Assembly: GCF_022374895.2 (NCBI RefSeq) | Contig: NZ_CP092423.2 | Span: 1,736,001-1,800,000 of the forward strand | Length of the DNA stretch: 64,000 nt | From: Mycobacterium lentiflavum | GTDB taxonomy: Bacteria; Actinomycetota; Actinomycetes; Mycobacteriales; Mycobacteriaceae | Direction: 5' to 3' | Shown: positions 12,037 through 22,607 of the stretch, piece by piece | Layout of the letters: each line of letters opens with the position of its first letter | How positions within the stretch are numbered: position 1 is the first letter of the stretch | Made by a program: the position numbers and the translations under genes | Notes under the pieces: generated by a model | Told to the model about the DNA's origin: nothing | Seen by the model: the letters and a program-made list of their open reading frames with translations, nothing else | Database searches by the model: none

Positions 12037-13068
12037 ATGCGGATCGGAATTCTCACCGGGGGCGGTGACTGTCCGGGGCTCAACGCCGTCATCCGGGCGG
12101 TGGTACGCACCTGCGACGCCCGGTATGGCTCGTCGGTGGTCGGCTTCCAGGATGGGTGGCGCGGGTTGCTGGAGAACCGGCGCATCCAGTTGCAGAACGA
12201 CGATCGCAATGACCGGCTGCTCGCCAAGGGCGGGACGGTGCTGGGCACCGCGCGCGTGCATCCGGACAAGTTGCGGGCCGGGCTGGACCAGATCAAGCAG
12301 ACCCTCGACGACAACGGCATCGACGTGCTCATCCCGATCGGTGGCGAGGGCACGCTGACGGCGGCCAACTGGCTGTCGGAGGAGAACGTTCCCGTGGTCG
12401 GGGTGCCGAAGACGATCGACAACGACATCGACTGCACGGACGTGACTTTCGGTCACGACACCGCGCTGACCGTGGCCACCGACGCTATCGACCGTTTGCA
12501 CAGCACCGCCGAGTCGCACCAGCGGGTGATGCTGGTGGAGGTGATGGGCCGCCACGCCGGCTGGATCGCGTTGAACGCCGGGCTGGCGTCCGGAGCGCAC
12601 ATGACGCTGATTCCCGAGCAGCCCTTCGATATCGAGGATGTGTGCCGGCTCGTCAAACGCCGCTTCCAGCGCGGGGATTCACACTTCATCTGTGTAGTGG
12701 CCGAAGGGGCCAAGCCGATCCCCGGCTCGATTCCCTTGCGGGAGGGCGGGATTGACGAATTTGGCCACGAGAAGTTCACGGGCGTCGCTCAGCAGTTGGC
12801 CGTCGCCGTGGAGAAGCGAATCAACAAGGACGTGCGAGTGACCGTGCTGGGCCACGTCCAGCGGGGCGGCACCCCGACGGCTTATGACCGGGTGCTGGCC
12901 ACCCGGTTCGGTGTCAACGCCGCCGACGCCGCGCACGCCGGTGAATACGGCCAGATGGTGTCGTTGCGCGGTCAGGACATCGGCCGTGTCTCGCTGGCCG
13001 ACGCCACGCGCCAGCTCAAGCTGGTGCCCGACGCACGCCACGATGAGGCCGCCGCCTTCTTCGGCTGA
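12037..13068 (+). CDS. pfkA: 6-phosphofructokinase
   Basis: Phosphorylates fructose 6-phosphate at the committed step of glycolysis. The 343 residues carry the nucleotide loop GGGDCPG (8-14), IGGEGT (101-106) and the catalytic TIDND (126-130, Asp128 as base). The glycine of GGEGT favours ATP as donor, while the Lys of PKTIDND is the residue otherwise found in PPi enzymes. This mixed pattern is known for actinobacterial ATP-dependent PFKs. It starts at ATG 12037, 54 bp after gatA and probably in the same transcript. Confidence 0.95.
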   Translation: MRIGILTGGGDCPGLNAVIRAVVRTCDARYGSSVVGFQDGWRGLLENRRIQLQNDDRNDRLLAKGGTVLGTARVHPDKLRAGLDQIKQTLDDNGIDVLIPIGGEGTLTAANWLSEENVPVVGVPKTIDNDIDCTDVTFGHDTALTVATDAIDRLHSTAESHQRVMLVEVMGRHAGWIALNAGLASGAHMTLIPEQPFDIEDVCRLVKRRFQRGDSHFICVVAEGAKPIPGSIPLREGGIDEFGHEKFTGVAQQLAVAVEKRINKDVRVTVLGHVQRGGTPTAYDRVLATRFGVNAADAAHAGEYGQMVSLRGQDIGRVSLADATRQLKLVPDARHDEAAAFFG

Positions 13069-13286
13069 GGTCGCGGGCAAACCACCCGGCCCGCGCGTGC
13101 CGAACAATTTCGGCAGTTAACACGTTCCTAGCGAGCTCTAGTTGAGGCTCTAGCTGACACCACGGCATACGTCCGATGGCCGGAGCCTGACGACCGTCTG
13201 AATCTGCCAGCTCAACCGGCCAGCGCTGATGGGCGGGCGCAATTTCCTGGTTTAACTATCACATCGAAACGGCTACACCAGCCGTT

Positions 13287-14486
13287 ATGAGCAACCGCGA
13301 GGGGGTTCGCGGAGTCAACGCCCTATCTGCTGCCCTGCCTGCTGCACCGGCACATCCGTCGAGTTCCGCCAAGCCCGCGTTTTCGGTGCCGAGCTGGCGG
13401 GCCAACGCCGACCCGACGGCGGCCACGGTGCCCGAGCCCCGCCTCCCCGCGAAACCGGACAGGTCAAGCGGGCCCGCGACGCCCAACCGACTGGCGCGGG
13501 CACGGCGAGCCGCCGCGCCATATCGTCGTGAGCTGACCCTGGGCGGGACCGCCCTCGACGGCCTGGACTTGCGGGAGGCCTCGGGGCCGAGCAGGTTCAA
13601 CTGGCGAGAGGTGATCCGCCGGGTGACCGGAATCGACCTCGGCCCCGGCAAACGCGCCGCATACGAGCGGGAGCTGCGCGAGCGTATCGGTGCGCCGATC
13701 GGCGGTGCGTTTCCGATCGCGGTGCTGAACTTCAAGGGCGGCGTCGGCAAGACCGCGGTGGTCGAGGCGCTCGGCTCGACGCTGGCCGAGGCGCGCGGCG
13801 ACCGGGTCATCGCCGTCGACATCGACGCCGGCGATCTGGCGGAGCGCCATGGTCGCCGCAACCCGCTGGGCCTGGCCGACCTGCTCGCGCGCGATTCGGT
13901 GACCCAGTATGCGCAGGTGCGAGCGCATACCCACATGAACAGCTTCGGCCTCGAAGTGCTCGGGCTGCCCGACTACGGCCGCACCGACTGGCGGCTGGAG
14001 CGCCAGGACATCGCCAAGACGTTTTCGATTCTGCGCAAACACTATTCGGTGGTGCTGGTGGATTGCGTCAAGGCGATCAACTCTCATGTGATGGACGCGG
14101 TGCTGCCTGAGGCGCGCGCTCTCGTCGTGGTCTCCGGCCCGTCGATCGACGCGGTGCGCAAGACCAGGACAACGCTGGAGTGGTTGTCCAACAACGGACA
14201 TGGCCGCTTGTTGAAGTCGACGGTGCTTGCGCTGAACTACACCGAGCCGGCCAAGCTGGATGGTGTGGCGACCAAGGAACTCGAGGCGCTGTCGGCCCGC
14301 GTCGCCGCCACGGTGCTGCTGCCATTCGATCGGCACGTGCGCGAGGGCAAAGAGCTCGGGCTGGACCGGTTGAGCAAGGAAAGCCGGCGCGCCTACCTGG
14401 AGATGGCCGCCGCGCTGGGCGACATCGTCGCCGGGCGGCCGGTGGGGAGCCAGCAGCGCGAGGCCACGCCGCGGTCCTGGCGCTAA
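13287..14486 (+). CDS. MinD/ParA-like ATPase with disordered N-terminus (EspI-like)
   Basis: A 399-residue P-loop protein. About the first 75 residues are rich in Ala, Pro and Ser and probably disordered. A SIMIBI ATPase domain starts near residue 145 with the deviant Walker A NFKGGVGKTAVVEAL; IAVDIDAGD is the switch I-like strand and VVLVDCVKAI the Walker B-like strand. The architecture resembles the MinD-like proteins of mycobacterial ESX clusters (EspI-type), but no ESX gene is nearby. A 218-bp gap without a recognisable gene separates it from pfkA. I do not recall it at this place in M. tuberculosis. Role unknown. Confidence 0.8.
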   Translation: MSNREGVRGVNALSAALPAAPAHPSSSAKPAFSVPSWRANADPTAATVPEPRLPAKPDRSSGPATPNRLARARRAAAPYRRELTLGGTALDGLDLREASGPSRFNWREVIRRVTGIDLGPGKRAAYERELRERIGAPIGGAFPIAVLNFKGGVGKTAVVEALGSTLAEARGDRVIAVDIDAGDLAERHGRRNPLGLADLLARDSVTQYAQVRAHTHMNSFGLEVLGLPDYGRTDWRLERQDIAKTFSILRKHYSVVLVDCVKAINSHVMDAVLPEARALVVVSGPSIDAVRKTRTTLEWLSNNGHGRLLKSTVLALNYTEPAKLDGVATKELEALSARVAATVLLPFDRHVREGKELGLDRLSKESRRAYLEMAAALGDIVAGRPVGSQQREATPRSWR

Positions 14487-14552
14487 CGCCGCGGAGCCTG
14501 GGCTGTTATGCCCGACCCGGCGGTTCGCTCGGCCACCGTTAGGATCGTTGCC

Positions 14553-16070
14553 ATGACTGTTACTTCCGGAGCGGCCGAGCTGCTGGATTACGACGACGTC
14601 ATCGCACGTTTCGATCCCGTGCTCGGGCTGGAAGTACATGTCGAGTTGTCCACCGCGACAAAGATGTTCTGCGGCTGCTCCACCACATTCGGTGCCGAAC
14701 CCAACACCCAGGTATGCCCGGTGTGCCTGGGGCTGCCCGGTTCGCTGCCCGTGCTCAACCAGAAAGCGGTGGAGTCGGCGATCCGCATCGGACTGGCGCT
14801 GAATTGCGAGATCGTGCCGTGGTGCCGCTTCGCCCGGAAGAACTACTTCTATCCGGATATGCCGAAGAACTACCAGATCTCGCAGTACGACGAGCCGATC
14901 GCCATCAACGGCTACCTCGAGGCGCCGCTGGAGGACGGCACCACCTGGCGGGTCGAGATCGAACGTGCCCACATGGAAGAGGACACCGGCAAGCTCACCC
15001 ACCTGGGCGGCGAGACGGGCCGCATCCACGGCGCGACGACGTCGCTGATCGACTACAACCGTGCCGGCGTGCCGCTGATCGAAATCGTCACCAAGCCCAT
15101 CGAGGGAGCCGGGGCCCGGGCCCCGCAGATTGCCCGGGCTTACGTGACGGCATTGCGAGACTTGTTGCGCGCTTTGGAAGTATCCGATGTTCGGATGGAC
15201 CAGGGCTCGATGCGGTGTGACTCCAACGTCTCGTTGAAGCCTAGGGGTGCGACCCAGTTCGGCACCCGGACCGAGACCAAGAACGTCAACTCGCTGAAAA
15301 GTGTTGAGGTCGCGGTGCGTTACGAAATGCAGCGCCAGGCCGCCGTTCTGGTTTCCGGTGGCTCAATCACACAGGAAACCAGGCACTTTCAGGAGGGGGC
15401 GGGCACTACCAGCGCGGGCCGCGCCAAAGAAACGGCGCAGGATTACCGCTATTTCCCCGAGCCCGACCTGGAACCCGTCGCGCCCAGCCGTGAGCTGGTC
15501 GAGCAATTGCGCCAGACCATCCCCGAGCTTCCCTGGTTGAGCCGCAAGCGGATTCAGGAAGAGTGGGGCGTTTCCGACGAGGTGATGCGCGATCTCGTCA
15601 ACGCGGGCGCGGTCGAATTGGTCACCGCGACCATCAAACACGGCGCGTCCAGCACACAGGCGCGCTCCTGGTGGGGAAACTTCCTGGTGCAGAAGGCCAA
15701 TGAGGCGAACATCGAATTGGACGAGCTGGCCATCACGCCCGCTCAGGTCGCCGCGGTGATCGTACTGGTCGACGAGGGCAAGCTGTCCAACAAGCTGGCC
15801 CGCCAGGTTGTCGAAGGTGTGCTGGCCGGAGAAGGCGAACCCGAGCAGGTGATGACCGCGCGTGGCCTGGCGCTGGTGCGCGACGACTCGGTCACCCAGG
15901 CCGCCGTCGACGAGGCCCTGGCCGCCAATCCCGATGTGGCGGAAAAGATCCGCGGTGGCAAGGTGCAAGCCGCCGGCGCGATCGTGGGCGCGGTCATGAA
16001 AGCCACCCGTGGTCAGGCGGACGCCGCCCGGGTGCGCGAGCTGGTGCTGGCCGCCTGCGGGCAGTCCTAG
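14553..16070 (+). CDS. gatB: Asp-tRNA(Asn)/Glu-tRNA(Gln) amidotransferase subunit B
   Basis: The 505-residue subunit that binds the misacylated tRNA and activates its acyl side chain. It shows LGLEVHVEL, the zinc cysteines in [10 protein letters not shown] and [30 protein letters not shown], and the C-terminal YqeY-like helical domain. ATG 14553 is preferred over an in-frame ATG at 14508: it matches the family N-terminus ([15 protein letters not shown]), and TAGGAT at 14540-14545 lies 7 bp upstream, which fits a leaderless promoter. It may therefore be transcribed independently of gatCA. Confidence 0.96.
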   Translation: MTVTSGAAELLDYDDVIARFDPVLGLEVHVELSTATKMFCGCSTTFGAEPNTQVCPVCLGLPGSLPVLNQKAVESAIRIGLALNCEIVPWCRFARKNYFYPDMPKNYQISQYDEPIAINGYLEAPLEDGTTWRVEIERAHMEEDTGKLTHLGGETGRIHGATTSLIDYNRAGVPLIEIVTKPIEGAGARAPQIARAYVTALRDLLRALEVSDVRMDQGSMRCDSNVSLKPRGATQFGTRTETKNVNSLKSVEVAVRYEMQRQAAVLVSGGSITQETRHFQEGAGTTSAGRAKETAQDYRYFPEPDLEPVAPSRELVEQLRQTIPELPWLSRKRIQEEWGVSDEVMRDLVNAGAVELVTATIKHGASSTQARSWWGNFLVQKANEANIELDELAITPAQVAAVIVLVDEGKLSNKLARQVVEGVLAGEGEPEQVMTARGLALVRDDSVTQAAVDEALAANPDVAEKIRGGKVQAAGAIVGAVMKATRGQADAARVRELVLAACGQS

Positions 16071-16099
16071 CCCGAATCAGCGGGACCGGCGCGCGCCGC

Positions 16100-17221
16100 C
16101 TATGCCTTGTCGTCGTTGTTGCGCGGGAAGCCGCCGCCCTGCGGGAACAGTGGGAACACCACGTCGTCAAGCTTTTCGGCGTCGCCGGCGGTCTTGTTGA
16201 TCGTGGCGCCCCAGACGTTGCCGTCCGGCGACATCCGCAGCGCCCACGCGTGGGCGTGCGTGTCCTTGCGGACGACGTCGGGCTCACCGGTGACCGCGCC
16301 CGATTTCGGGTCAAGCCGCACCGCCACCGTCATTTTGGTGTTGACCAGATTGACCATCACGGTCCCATCCATCGCCGCGCATCCGGCCACGCCCGGCTTG
16401 TCCGGCCACGTCCACACCGTGGAGACCTCCGAGGCTTTGGTGATGCGCTGCAACCGGTCCGCGGTCGGGGTGCGGTCGGCGACATACAGCGAGCCGTCCA
16501 CGGGATCGACGCACAGCCCGCCGCCCGAGCCGACGCCGGACAGCGCGGTGGTCGGTGGCGCCTGGCCGACCGTGGTCGGCTGCTCGATGCGCAGCACCTT
16601 GCCCGCCAACGACTTCGGATCGGCGGCCATAGCGGGGTTGCCCGCATCGCCGGTCAGCACCAGCAGCGTAGTCGGGCTGGTGAACAGCAGCGCTCCGCTG
16701 TTCCCGTTGGCGCCCTTGGGAATCCCGGTCAGGATGTCCTTGGGGATATCGCCGTCGGCGATGCGGATGACCCGGTTATCCGTCGGCGTGCTGATGTAGG
16801 CGTACATCAAGCGGTCCTGAGAGTAGGTCGGCGACAGCACGATATCCATCAAGCCGCCATCCCCGGATCCGTCGACGGGGATGACCAGCTTCACCTTCGG
16901 CTCGGCGCTGACGGAGATCTCCTTGACCGCGCCGGTGGTGCGCTCGGCGACCAACGCGGTTTTGCTGTCGGGCCCCATGATCAGGCCGCTGGTGCTCTCC
17001 AGGCAGCCCTGCATCACCCCGGGGGCGGGGCAGGCCTTGGGGAACGGCGTGGGCGGCAGCGGCGGCGGCGGGGGAGGCGTCGAACTCGGCTGTGGCTTGA
17101 GTTCGGGCGCGGTGGTGAACGGCGCGGAGGCGGCGTCGTTGAACCGCGCGCAGCCCGTCGCGACGAGCATGGCCGCGCACAGCGCAGCGAGCCCGCACCG
17201 AACCGGCCGCCCCAAATGCAT
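16100..17221 (-). CDS. lppZ: lipoprotein LppZ, PQQ/sorbosone-dehydrogenase-like beta-propeller
   Basis: A 373-residue cell-envelope lipoprotein. The signal peptide ends in the lipobox LVATGC (Cys24). A proline-rich linker (about residues 40-60) tethers a beta-propeller similar to glucose/sorbosone dehydrogenases, with strands such as LMDIVLSP, LLVLTGDAGNP and GGGLCVDPVDGSLYVADR. Enzymatic activity is not established for the family. ATG 17221 is preceded at 7 bp by TAGCCT on the minus strand, a possible leaderless promoter. It is convergent with gatB. Confidence 0.88.
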   Translation of the reverse strand: MHLGRPVRCGLAALCAAMLVATGCARFNDAASAPFTTAPELKPQPSSTPPPPPPLPPTPFPKACPAPGVMQGCLESTSGLIMGPDSKTALVAERTTGAVKEISVSAEPKVKLVIPVDGSGDGGLMDIVLSPTYSQDRLMYAYISTPTDNRVIRIADGDIPKDILTGIPKGANGNSGALLFTSPTTLLVLTGDAGNPAMAADPKSLAGKVLRIEQPTTVGQAPPTTALSGVGSGGGLCVDPVDGSLYVADRTPTADRLQRITKASEVSTVWTWPDKPGVAGCAAMDGTVMVNLVNTKMTVAVRLDPKSGAVTGEPDVVRKDTHAHAWALRMSPDGNVWGATINKTAGDAEKLDDVVFPLFPQGGGFPRNNDDKA

Positions 17222-17462
17222 GATCGACAGGCTACGGATAGGGCGGGCACCGGCGCCACAGGCGTGCCCGCGAGGGCGCCGCGACGTCGACCGCGTCGGC
17301 CGGCGGCGGGGCCCGTTTTCAGTCCGCGTTTACCATTTCGGAACCTCGCCGAGCCCATTTGGAGTCAATCTGGGCTCATTTCAGGGTTTGAGCGTCAATA
17401 ACCAGGCGAAAGCGCCGCTCAAATCCCCAATTCGAGGCCCAAATACCCTTACCCTGGCACCC

Positions 17463-18305
17463 GTGACCGGTCAATCGAATGACGCACCTTGGCAGCGGCC
17501 CGGCGAAGCTCCGGAGCAGGTACCGGGACGCCCCGCCGCAGCGCGGTTGGTCGACCCTGAGGATGACCTGACCCCCGTCGGGTATCCGGGCGACTTCGGA
17601 ACCACTTCCGTCATCCCTTACCAAGACCCGAATCAGGTCGCCAGCCCCGCCGGGCCGGCCTACAACGTTCTCGACCAGCAGGAGCCGCTGCCCTACGTGC
17701 AGCCGCAGCCGGCACCGCGTCACTTGGCGGCCGAACCCGCCGAGATCGATCCGAGCGAGGACTACGAACGGCAGCGTGCGATCGGCCGGCGCGGCACCCA
17801 GAATCTCGGTTTGCTGGTGCTGCGGGTCGGCCTCGGGGTGGTGCTCGGCGCGCACGGGCTGCAGAAGCTGTTCGGCTGGTGGGGCGGGCAGGGTCTGACC
17901 AGCTTCAAGAACTCACTGTCCGACGTCGGCTACCAGCACGCCGACATCCTGTCCTACGTCAGCGCCGGCGGCGAGATCGTCTCGGGCGTACTGCTGGTCC
18001 TGGGGTTGTTCACCCCGATCGCCGCCGCAGGGGCCCTGGCGTTCCTGATCAACGGCATGCTGGCCACCGTTTCGGCGCAGCCGCACACGTTCGCGTTCTT
18101 CCTGCCGCAGGGCCACGAATACCAGATCACGCTGATCGTGATGGCCGTCGCGGTCGTCCTGAGCGGGCCCGGCCGTTACGGCCTGGACGCCAACCGGGGA
18201 TGGGCGCACCGGCCCTTCATCGGGTCGTTTGTGGCCCTGCTCGCCGGCATCGCCGCCGGTATCGCGGTGTGGGTGCTGCTCAACGGCGTCAACCCGATCG
18301 CCTGA
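17463..18305 (+). CDS. DoxX-family membrane protein (Rv3005c family)
   Basis: A 280-residue protein: about 105 cytoplasmic Pro/Gln/Glu-rich residues, then a DoxX domain of four to five membrane helices beginning LVLRVGLGVVLGAHGLQKLFGWW. In mycobacteria the homologue Rv3005c has been reported to form a membrane oxidoreductase complex with SodA and SseA; those partners are not in this window. GTG 17463 is chosen because TACCCT (17450-17455) lies 7 bp upstream and the family length is about 280. The longer upstream frame is not protein-like. It is divergent from lppZ across 240 bp that hold only these promoters. Confidence 0.85.
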   Translation: MTGQSNDAPWQRPGEAPEQVPGRPAAARLVDPEDDLTPVGYPGDFGTTSVIPYQDPNQVASPAGPAYNVLDQQEPLPYVQPQPAPRHLAAEPAEIDPSEDYERQRAIGRRGTQNLGLLVLRVGLGVVLGAHGLQKLFGWWGGQGLTSFKNSLSDVGYQHADILSYVSAGGEIVSGVLLVLGLFTPIAAAGALAFLINGMLATVSAQPHTFAFFLPQGHEYQITLIVMAVAVVLSGPGRYGLDANRGWAHRPFIGSFVALLAGIAAGIAVWVLLNGVNPIA

Positions 18306-18320
18306 ACCGCCCGTCAGCGG

Positions 18321-18716
18321 TCACCGGTAGGGATTGGGCACTCGCCCCGAGCTGGCCGCCGTCAGCAGCGGCAGTGTCGCGAAAGTGACCGCCGGCAAGC
18401 GCAGTTCCGTTCCGCTCTTGAGCTTGGCGCGCGCCCACGAACCGCGGTGGAAGCGCAGCCCGTCGATGTCGTCCCAGCCGACTGTTTGGCTGCCCACCAG
18501 GTTTCGCACCGTCACGCCCTGGTGGTCGGCCACGGTGCGCAGCCGGACGACCAATGCGGACAACAGCACCGGGATCAGCAGCAGTGGGGTCGATAGCGGC
18601 CAGGCCAGCACCGGGATCAGCAGTCCGAGCGTCAGAAATCCCACGGCGAGGTGCGCCATCGGTGAGATCTTGATCACTACGGGCACGGGTGTCGGGGCAG
18701 CAGAACCAGAGGCCAC
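18321..18716 (-). CDS. cfp6: PH-domain low-molecular-weight antigen Cfp6
   Basis: A small protein of up to 131 residues with two close hydrophobic stretches (about residues 20-60), then a bacterial PH-like domain with the signature DDIDGLRFHRGSWARAKL and ending GRVPNPYR, as in the M. tuberculosis culture-filtrate antigen Cfp6. The start is uncertain: GTG 18716 gives 131 residues, while ATG 18659 gives 112, the length I recall for Cfp6; neither has a strong ribosome site. Function unknown. It is convergent with the DoxX gene and divergent from the ilv operon. Confidence 0.85.
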   Translation of the reverse strand: MASGSAAPTPVPVVIKISPMAHLAVGFLTLGLLIPVLAWPLSTPLLLIPVLLSALVVRLRTVADHQGVTVRNLVGSQTVGWDDIDGLRFHRGSWARAKLKSGTELRLPAVTFATLPLLTAASSGRVPNPYR

Positions 18717-18809
18717 CCCAGCATCATTTCACCCCGGGTCGCGCCGATGATTTCGCGTCGCCGCGGGCGGCTACCCGCATCGACATGATCGGTTCCCGCC
18801 GCACCGGAT

Positions 18810-18839
18810 TTGACGGTTGAGCAGTGCGAAGGCTACCGT
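18810..18839 (+). promoter_or_regulatory. ilv operon promoter
   Basis: TTGACG (18810-18815) and TACCGT (18834-18839) are separated by 18 bases, a good SigA-type promoter. The expected start site, about 7-9 bases downstream, coincides with the ATG of the leader peptide at 18848, so the leader is probably translated from a leaderless transcript. Confidence 0.65.
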
Positions 18840-18847
18840 CGGGGACT

Positions 18848-18910
18848 ATGGAGACCACCGGAAAGCCCGGGATGCTCGTAGTAATTAGCCGCGCGTCGGT
18901 GCGTGACTAG
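18848..18910 (+). CDS. ilv leader peptide (attenuation)
   Basis: A 20-codon open frame (METTGKPGMLVVISRASVRD, stop TAG) starting at or within a few bases of the predicted transcription start. Its centre has consecutive Leu-Val-Val-Ile codons (18875-18886), the three end products of the downstream ilvBNC pathway; another Val codon follows. An internal in-frame ATG at 18872 is an alternative start. Ribosome stalling at these codons when branched-chain aminoacyl-tRNAs are scarce would alter folding of the RNA before the terminator at 18949. Too short for ordinary gene calling. Confidence 0.75.
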   Translation: METTGKPGMLVVISRASVRD

Positions 18911-18948
18911 TTCCTTCAGTATGTGAAGCGATCCGGCACCAACGCGCA

Positions 18949-18982
18949 ACCCTCGATCAGCGGGAGCTGACGGGGGTTTTTT
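18949..18982 (+). terminator. intrinsic attenuator upstream of ilvB
   Basis: A 7-bp outer stem (ACCCTCG 18949-18955 with CGGGGGT 18971-18977, one G-U pair), a bulged A and a 5-bp inner stem (TCAGC/GCTGA) with a GGGA loop are followed at once by six T residues (18977-18982). This is a textbook factor-independent terminator, rare in mycobacteria, lying 39 bp after the leader-peptide stop and 57 bp before ilvB. Confidence 0.8.
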
Positions 18983-19039
18983 CGTGCGTATCAACGAAAC
19001 TTCCACAGCCAAATCACGACTAAGAGGACAATCACCAGA

Positions 19040-20908
19040 GTGAGCGCACCCACCAGGTCACAGACACCCAAGTCGCACAATGGCGACGACTGGGCGCCGG
19101 GCGCCGCGGAAGCCGCCGCAAAAGTTCCGGCCAAGGAAACGAAACATGTTGCACCGCAACAACTTACCGGTGCTCAGTCGGTAATCCGGTCGTTGGAGGA
19201 ACTCGACGTCGAGATCATCTTCGGGATCCCGGGCGGCGCGGTGCTGCCGGTTTACGACCCGCTATTCGACTCGAAAAAGCTGCGGCACGTGCTGGTTCGG
19301 CACGAGCAGGGCGCGGGTCACGCGGCAAGTGGTTATGCGCACGCCACCGGCAAGGTCGGCGTCATGATGGCCACGTCGGGTCCCGGCGCCACCAATCTGG
19401 TGACTCCCCTGGCGGATGCGCAGATGGACTCGATCCCCGTGGTCGCCGTCACCGGGCAGGTCGGGCGGTCGCTGATCGGGACCGATGCCTTCCAGGAGGC
19501 CGACATCTCGGGCATCACAATGCCGATCACCAAGCACAACTTCCTGGTCCGCTCCGGTGACGAGATTCCGCGGGTGATGGCCGAGGCCTTCCACATCGCC
19601 GCCTCGGGACGTCCGGGAGCGGTGCTCGTCGACATCCCGAAGGACGTGCTGCAGGCTCAGTGCACGTTCAGCTGGCCGCCGAAAATGGATCTGCCCGGCT
19701 ACAAGCCGAACACCAAGCCGCACAGCCGGCAGATCCGTGAGGCGGCCAAGCTGATCGCTCGGGCCCGCAAACCGGTGCTGTACGTCGGCGGCGGCGTCAT
19801 CCGCGGCGAGGCGACCGAGCAACTGCGGGATTTGGCTGAGCTGACCGGGATTCCGGTGGTCACCACGCTGATGGCACGGGGCGCGTTCCCGGACAGCCAC
19901 CGGCAGAACCTGGGCATGCCGGGCATGCACGGCACGGTCGCAGCGGTGGCGGCGCTGCAACGCAGCGATCTGCTGATCGCGCTGGGCACCCGCTTCGACG
20001 ACCGGGTGACCGGAAAGCTGGATTCCTTTGCACCCGAGGCGAAGGTCATCCACGCCGACATCGACCCGGCCGAGATCGGCAAGAACCGGGTCGCCGACGT
20101 GCCGATCGTGGGCGACGTCAAGAACGTCATCACCGACCTGATCGCGATGCTGCGGCAGTACGAAACCCCGGGCAAGATCGACATGACCGCCTGGTGGGCA
20201 TATCTGGACGAGGTGCAGTCGACGTATCCGCTGAGCTACGGCCCGCAGAGCGACGGCAGCCTGAGCCCGGAATATGTGATCGAGCAGCTCGGCAAGATCG
20301 CCGGGCCCGACGCGATCTACGTCGCCGGCGTGGGGCAGCACCAGATGTGGGCGGCCCAGTTCATCTCCTACGAGAAGCCGCGCACCTGGCTCAACTCCGG
20401 CGGGCTGGGCACCATGGGCTTCGCCATCCCAGCGGCCATGGGCGCGAAGGTCGCTCGCCCCGAGGCCGAGGTCTGGGCGATCGACGGTGACGGATGCTTC
20501 CAGATGACCAACCAGGAGTTGGCCACCTGCGCGATCGAGGGCGTGCCGATCAAGGTGGCGCTGATCAACAACGGCAACCTGGGCATGGTACGCCAATGGC
20601 AGAGCCTGTTCTACGAGGAGCGCTACTCGCAGACCAACCTGGCCACGCACTCGCACCGCATCCCTGACTTCGTGAAGCTGGCCGAGGCGCTGGGTTGTGT
20701 CGGAATCCGTTGTGAGCGTGAGGAAGACGTCATCGACGCGATCAACCAAGCGCGTGCGATCAACGACCGCCCGGTGGTGATCGACTTCATCGTCGGCGCG
20801 GACGCACAGGTGTGGCCGATGGTGGCCGCCGGAACGAGCAACGACGAGATTCAGCACGCCCGCGGAATTCGGCCGCTGTTCGACGACGAGACCGAAGGGC
20901 ACGCCTGA
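19040..20908 (+). CDS. ilvB: acetolactate synthase large (catalytic) subunit
   Basis: Condenses pyruvate with pyruvate or 2-ketobutyrate, the first common step of valine, leucine and isoleucine synthesis, using ThDP, Mg and FAD. The 622 residues show the catalytic Glu in [15 protein letters not shown], the PGATN segment, and the ThDP motif [14 protein letters not shown] ending in NNGNLGM. It starts at GTG, with AGAGGA about 11 bp upstream. The N-terminal 35 residues are a low-complexity Ala/Lys extension. Expression is likely attenuated through the upstream leader. Confidence 0.97.
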   Translation: MSAPTRSQTPKSHNGDDWAPGAAEAAAKVPAKETKHVAPQQLTGAQSVIRSLEELDVEIIFGIPGGAVLPVYDPLFDSKKLRHVLVRHEQGAGHAASGYAHATGKVGVMMATSGPGATNLVTPLADAQMDSIPVVAVTGQVGRSLIGTDAFQEADISGITMPITKHNFLVRSGDEIPRVMAEAFHIAASGRPGAVLVDIPKDVLQAQCTFSWPPKMDLPGYKPNTKPHSRQIREAAKLIARARKPVLYVGGGVIRGEATEQLRDLAELTGIPVVTTLMARGAFPDSHRQNLGMPGMHGTVAAVAALQRSDLLIALGTRFDDRVTGKLDSFAPEAKVIHADIDPAEIGKNRVADVPIVGDVKNVITDLIAMLRQYETPGKIDMTAWWAYLDEVQSTYPLSYGPQSDGSLSPEYVIEQLGKIAGPDAIYVAGVGQHQMWAAQFISYEKPRTWLNSGGLGTMGFAIPAAMGAKVARPEAEVWAIDGDGCFQMTNQELATCAIEGVPIKVALINNGNLGMVRQWQSLFYEERYSQTNLATHSHRIPDFVKLAEALGCVGIRCEREEDVIDAINQARAINDRPVVIDFIVGADAQVWPMVAAGTSNDEIQHARGIRPLFDDETEGHA

Positions 20909-20964
20909 TGCGCGCCGGCGACGATGCAGTGGGGGCACCCCCCGGGGGAAAGGAGCGGCGCTAG
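20906..20964 (+). repeat. MIRU-like intercistronic element between ilvB and ilvN
   Basis: The element begins at the ilvB TGA (TGATGCGCGCCGGCGACGATG), contains a G-run/C-run palindrome, and ends GGAGCGGCGCTAG directly before the ilvN ATG. Similar blocks lie at 26296-26371 and 55058-55105, each between a stop codon and the next start. The TGATG opening, GACGATGCAG and GCGATGAGG...AGCGGCGCC segments resemble mycobacterial interspersed repetitive units as I remember them. The block supplies the ribosome site GGAG for ilvN. Confidence 0.6.
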
Positions 20965-22528
<1,564 letters not shown>

Positions 22529-22542
22529 TTCTCTCGCTCCCG

Positions 22543-22606
22543 CCGCCGAGCGTCACGCCAGAGTGGCGCTCGGCGACCAACGTCACGCTGGCGTGACGCT
22601 CGGCGG
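22543..22606. terminator. double-hairpin bidirectional terminator / nested inverted repeat
   Basis: GCCGAGCGTCACGCCAG (22545-22561) is exactly complementary to CTGGCGTGACGCTCGGC (22588-22604). Each half can also fold alone: GCCGAGCG with CGCTCGGC (22545-22574), and CGTCACG with CGTGACG (22581-22597). It fills the 79-bp gap between the convergent ilvC and wrbA-like genes. There is no T-run; such stems commonly act as mycobacterial terminators. Confidence 0.6.
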
Positions 22607-22607
22607 G

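Noticed and set aside
13130..13160. GCTCTAG(T/C)TGA direct repeat before the MinD-like gene as an operator
   Set aside because: Only two 11-bp copies with no promoter geometry; could be chance.
16881..17462. Upstream extension of the DoxX frame into the lppZ region
   Set aside because: It would overlap the 5' third of lppZ, and the residues are low complexity; GTG 17463 with a -10 box explains the gene.
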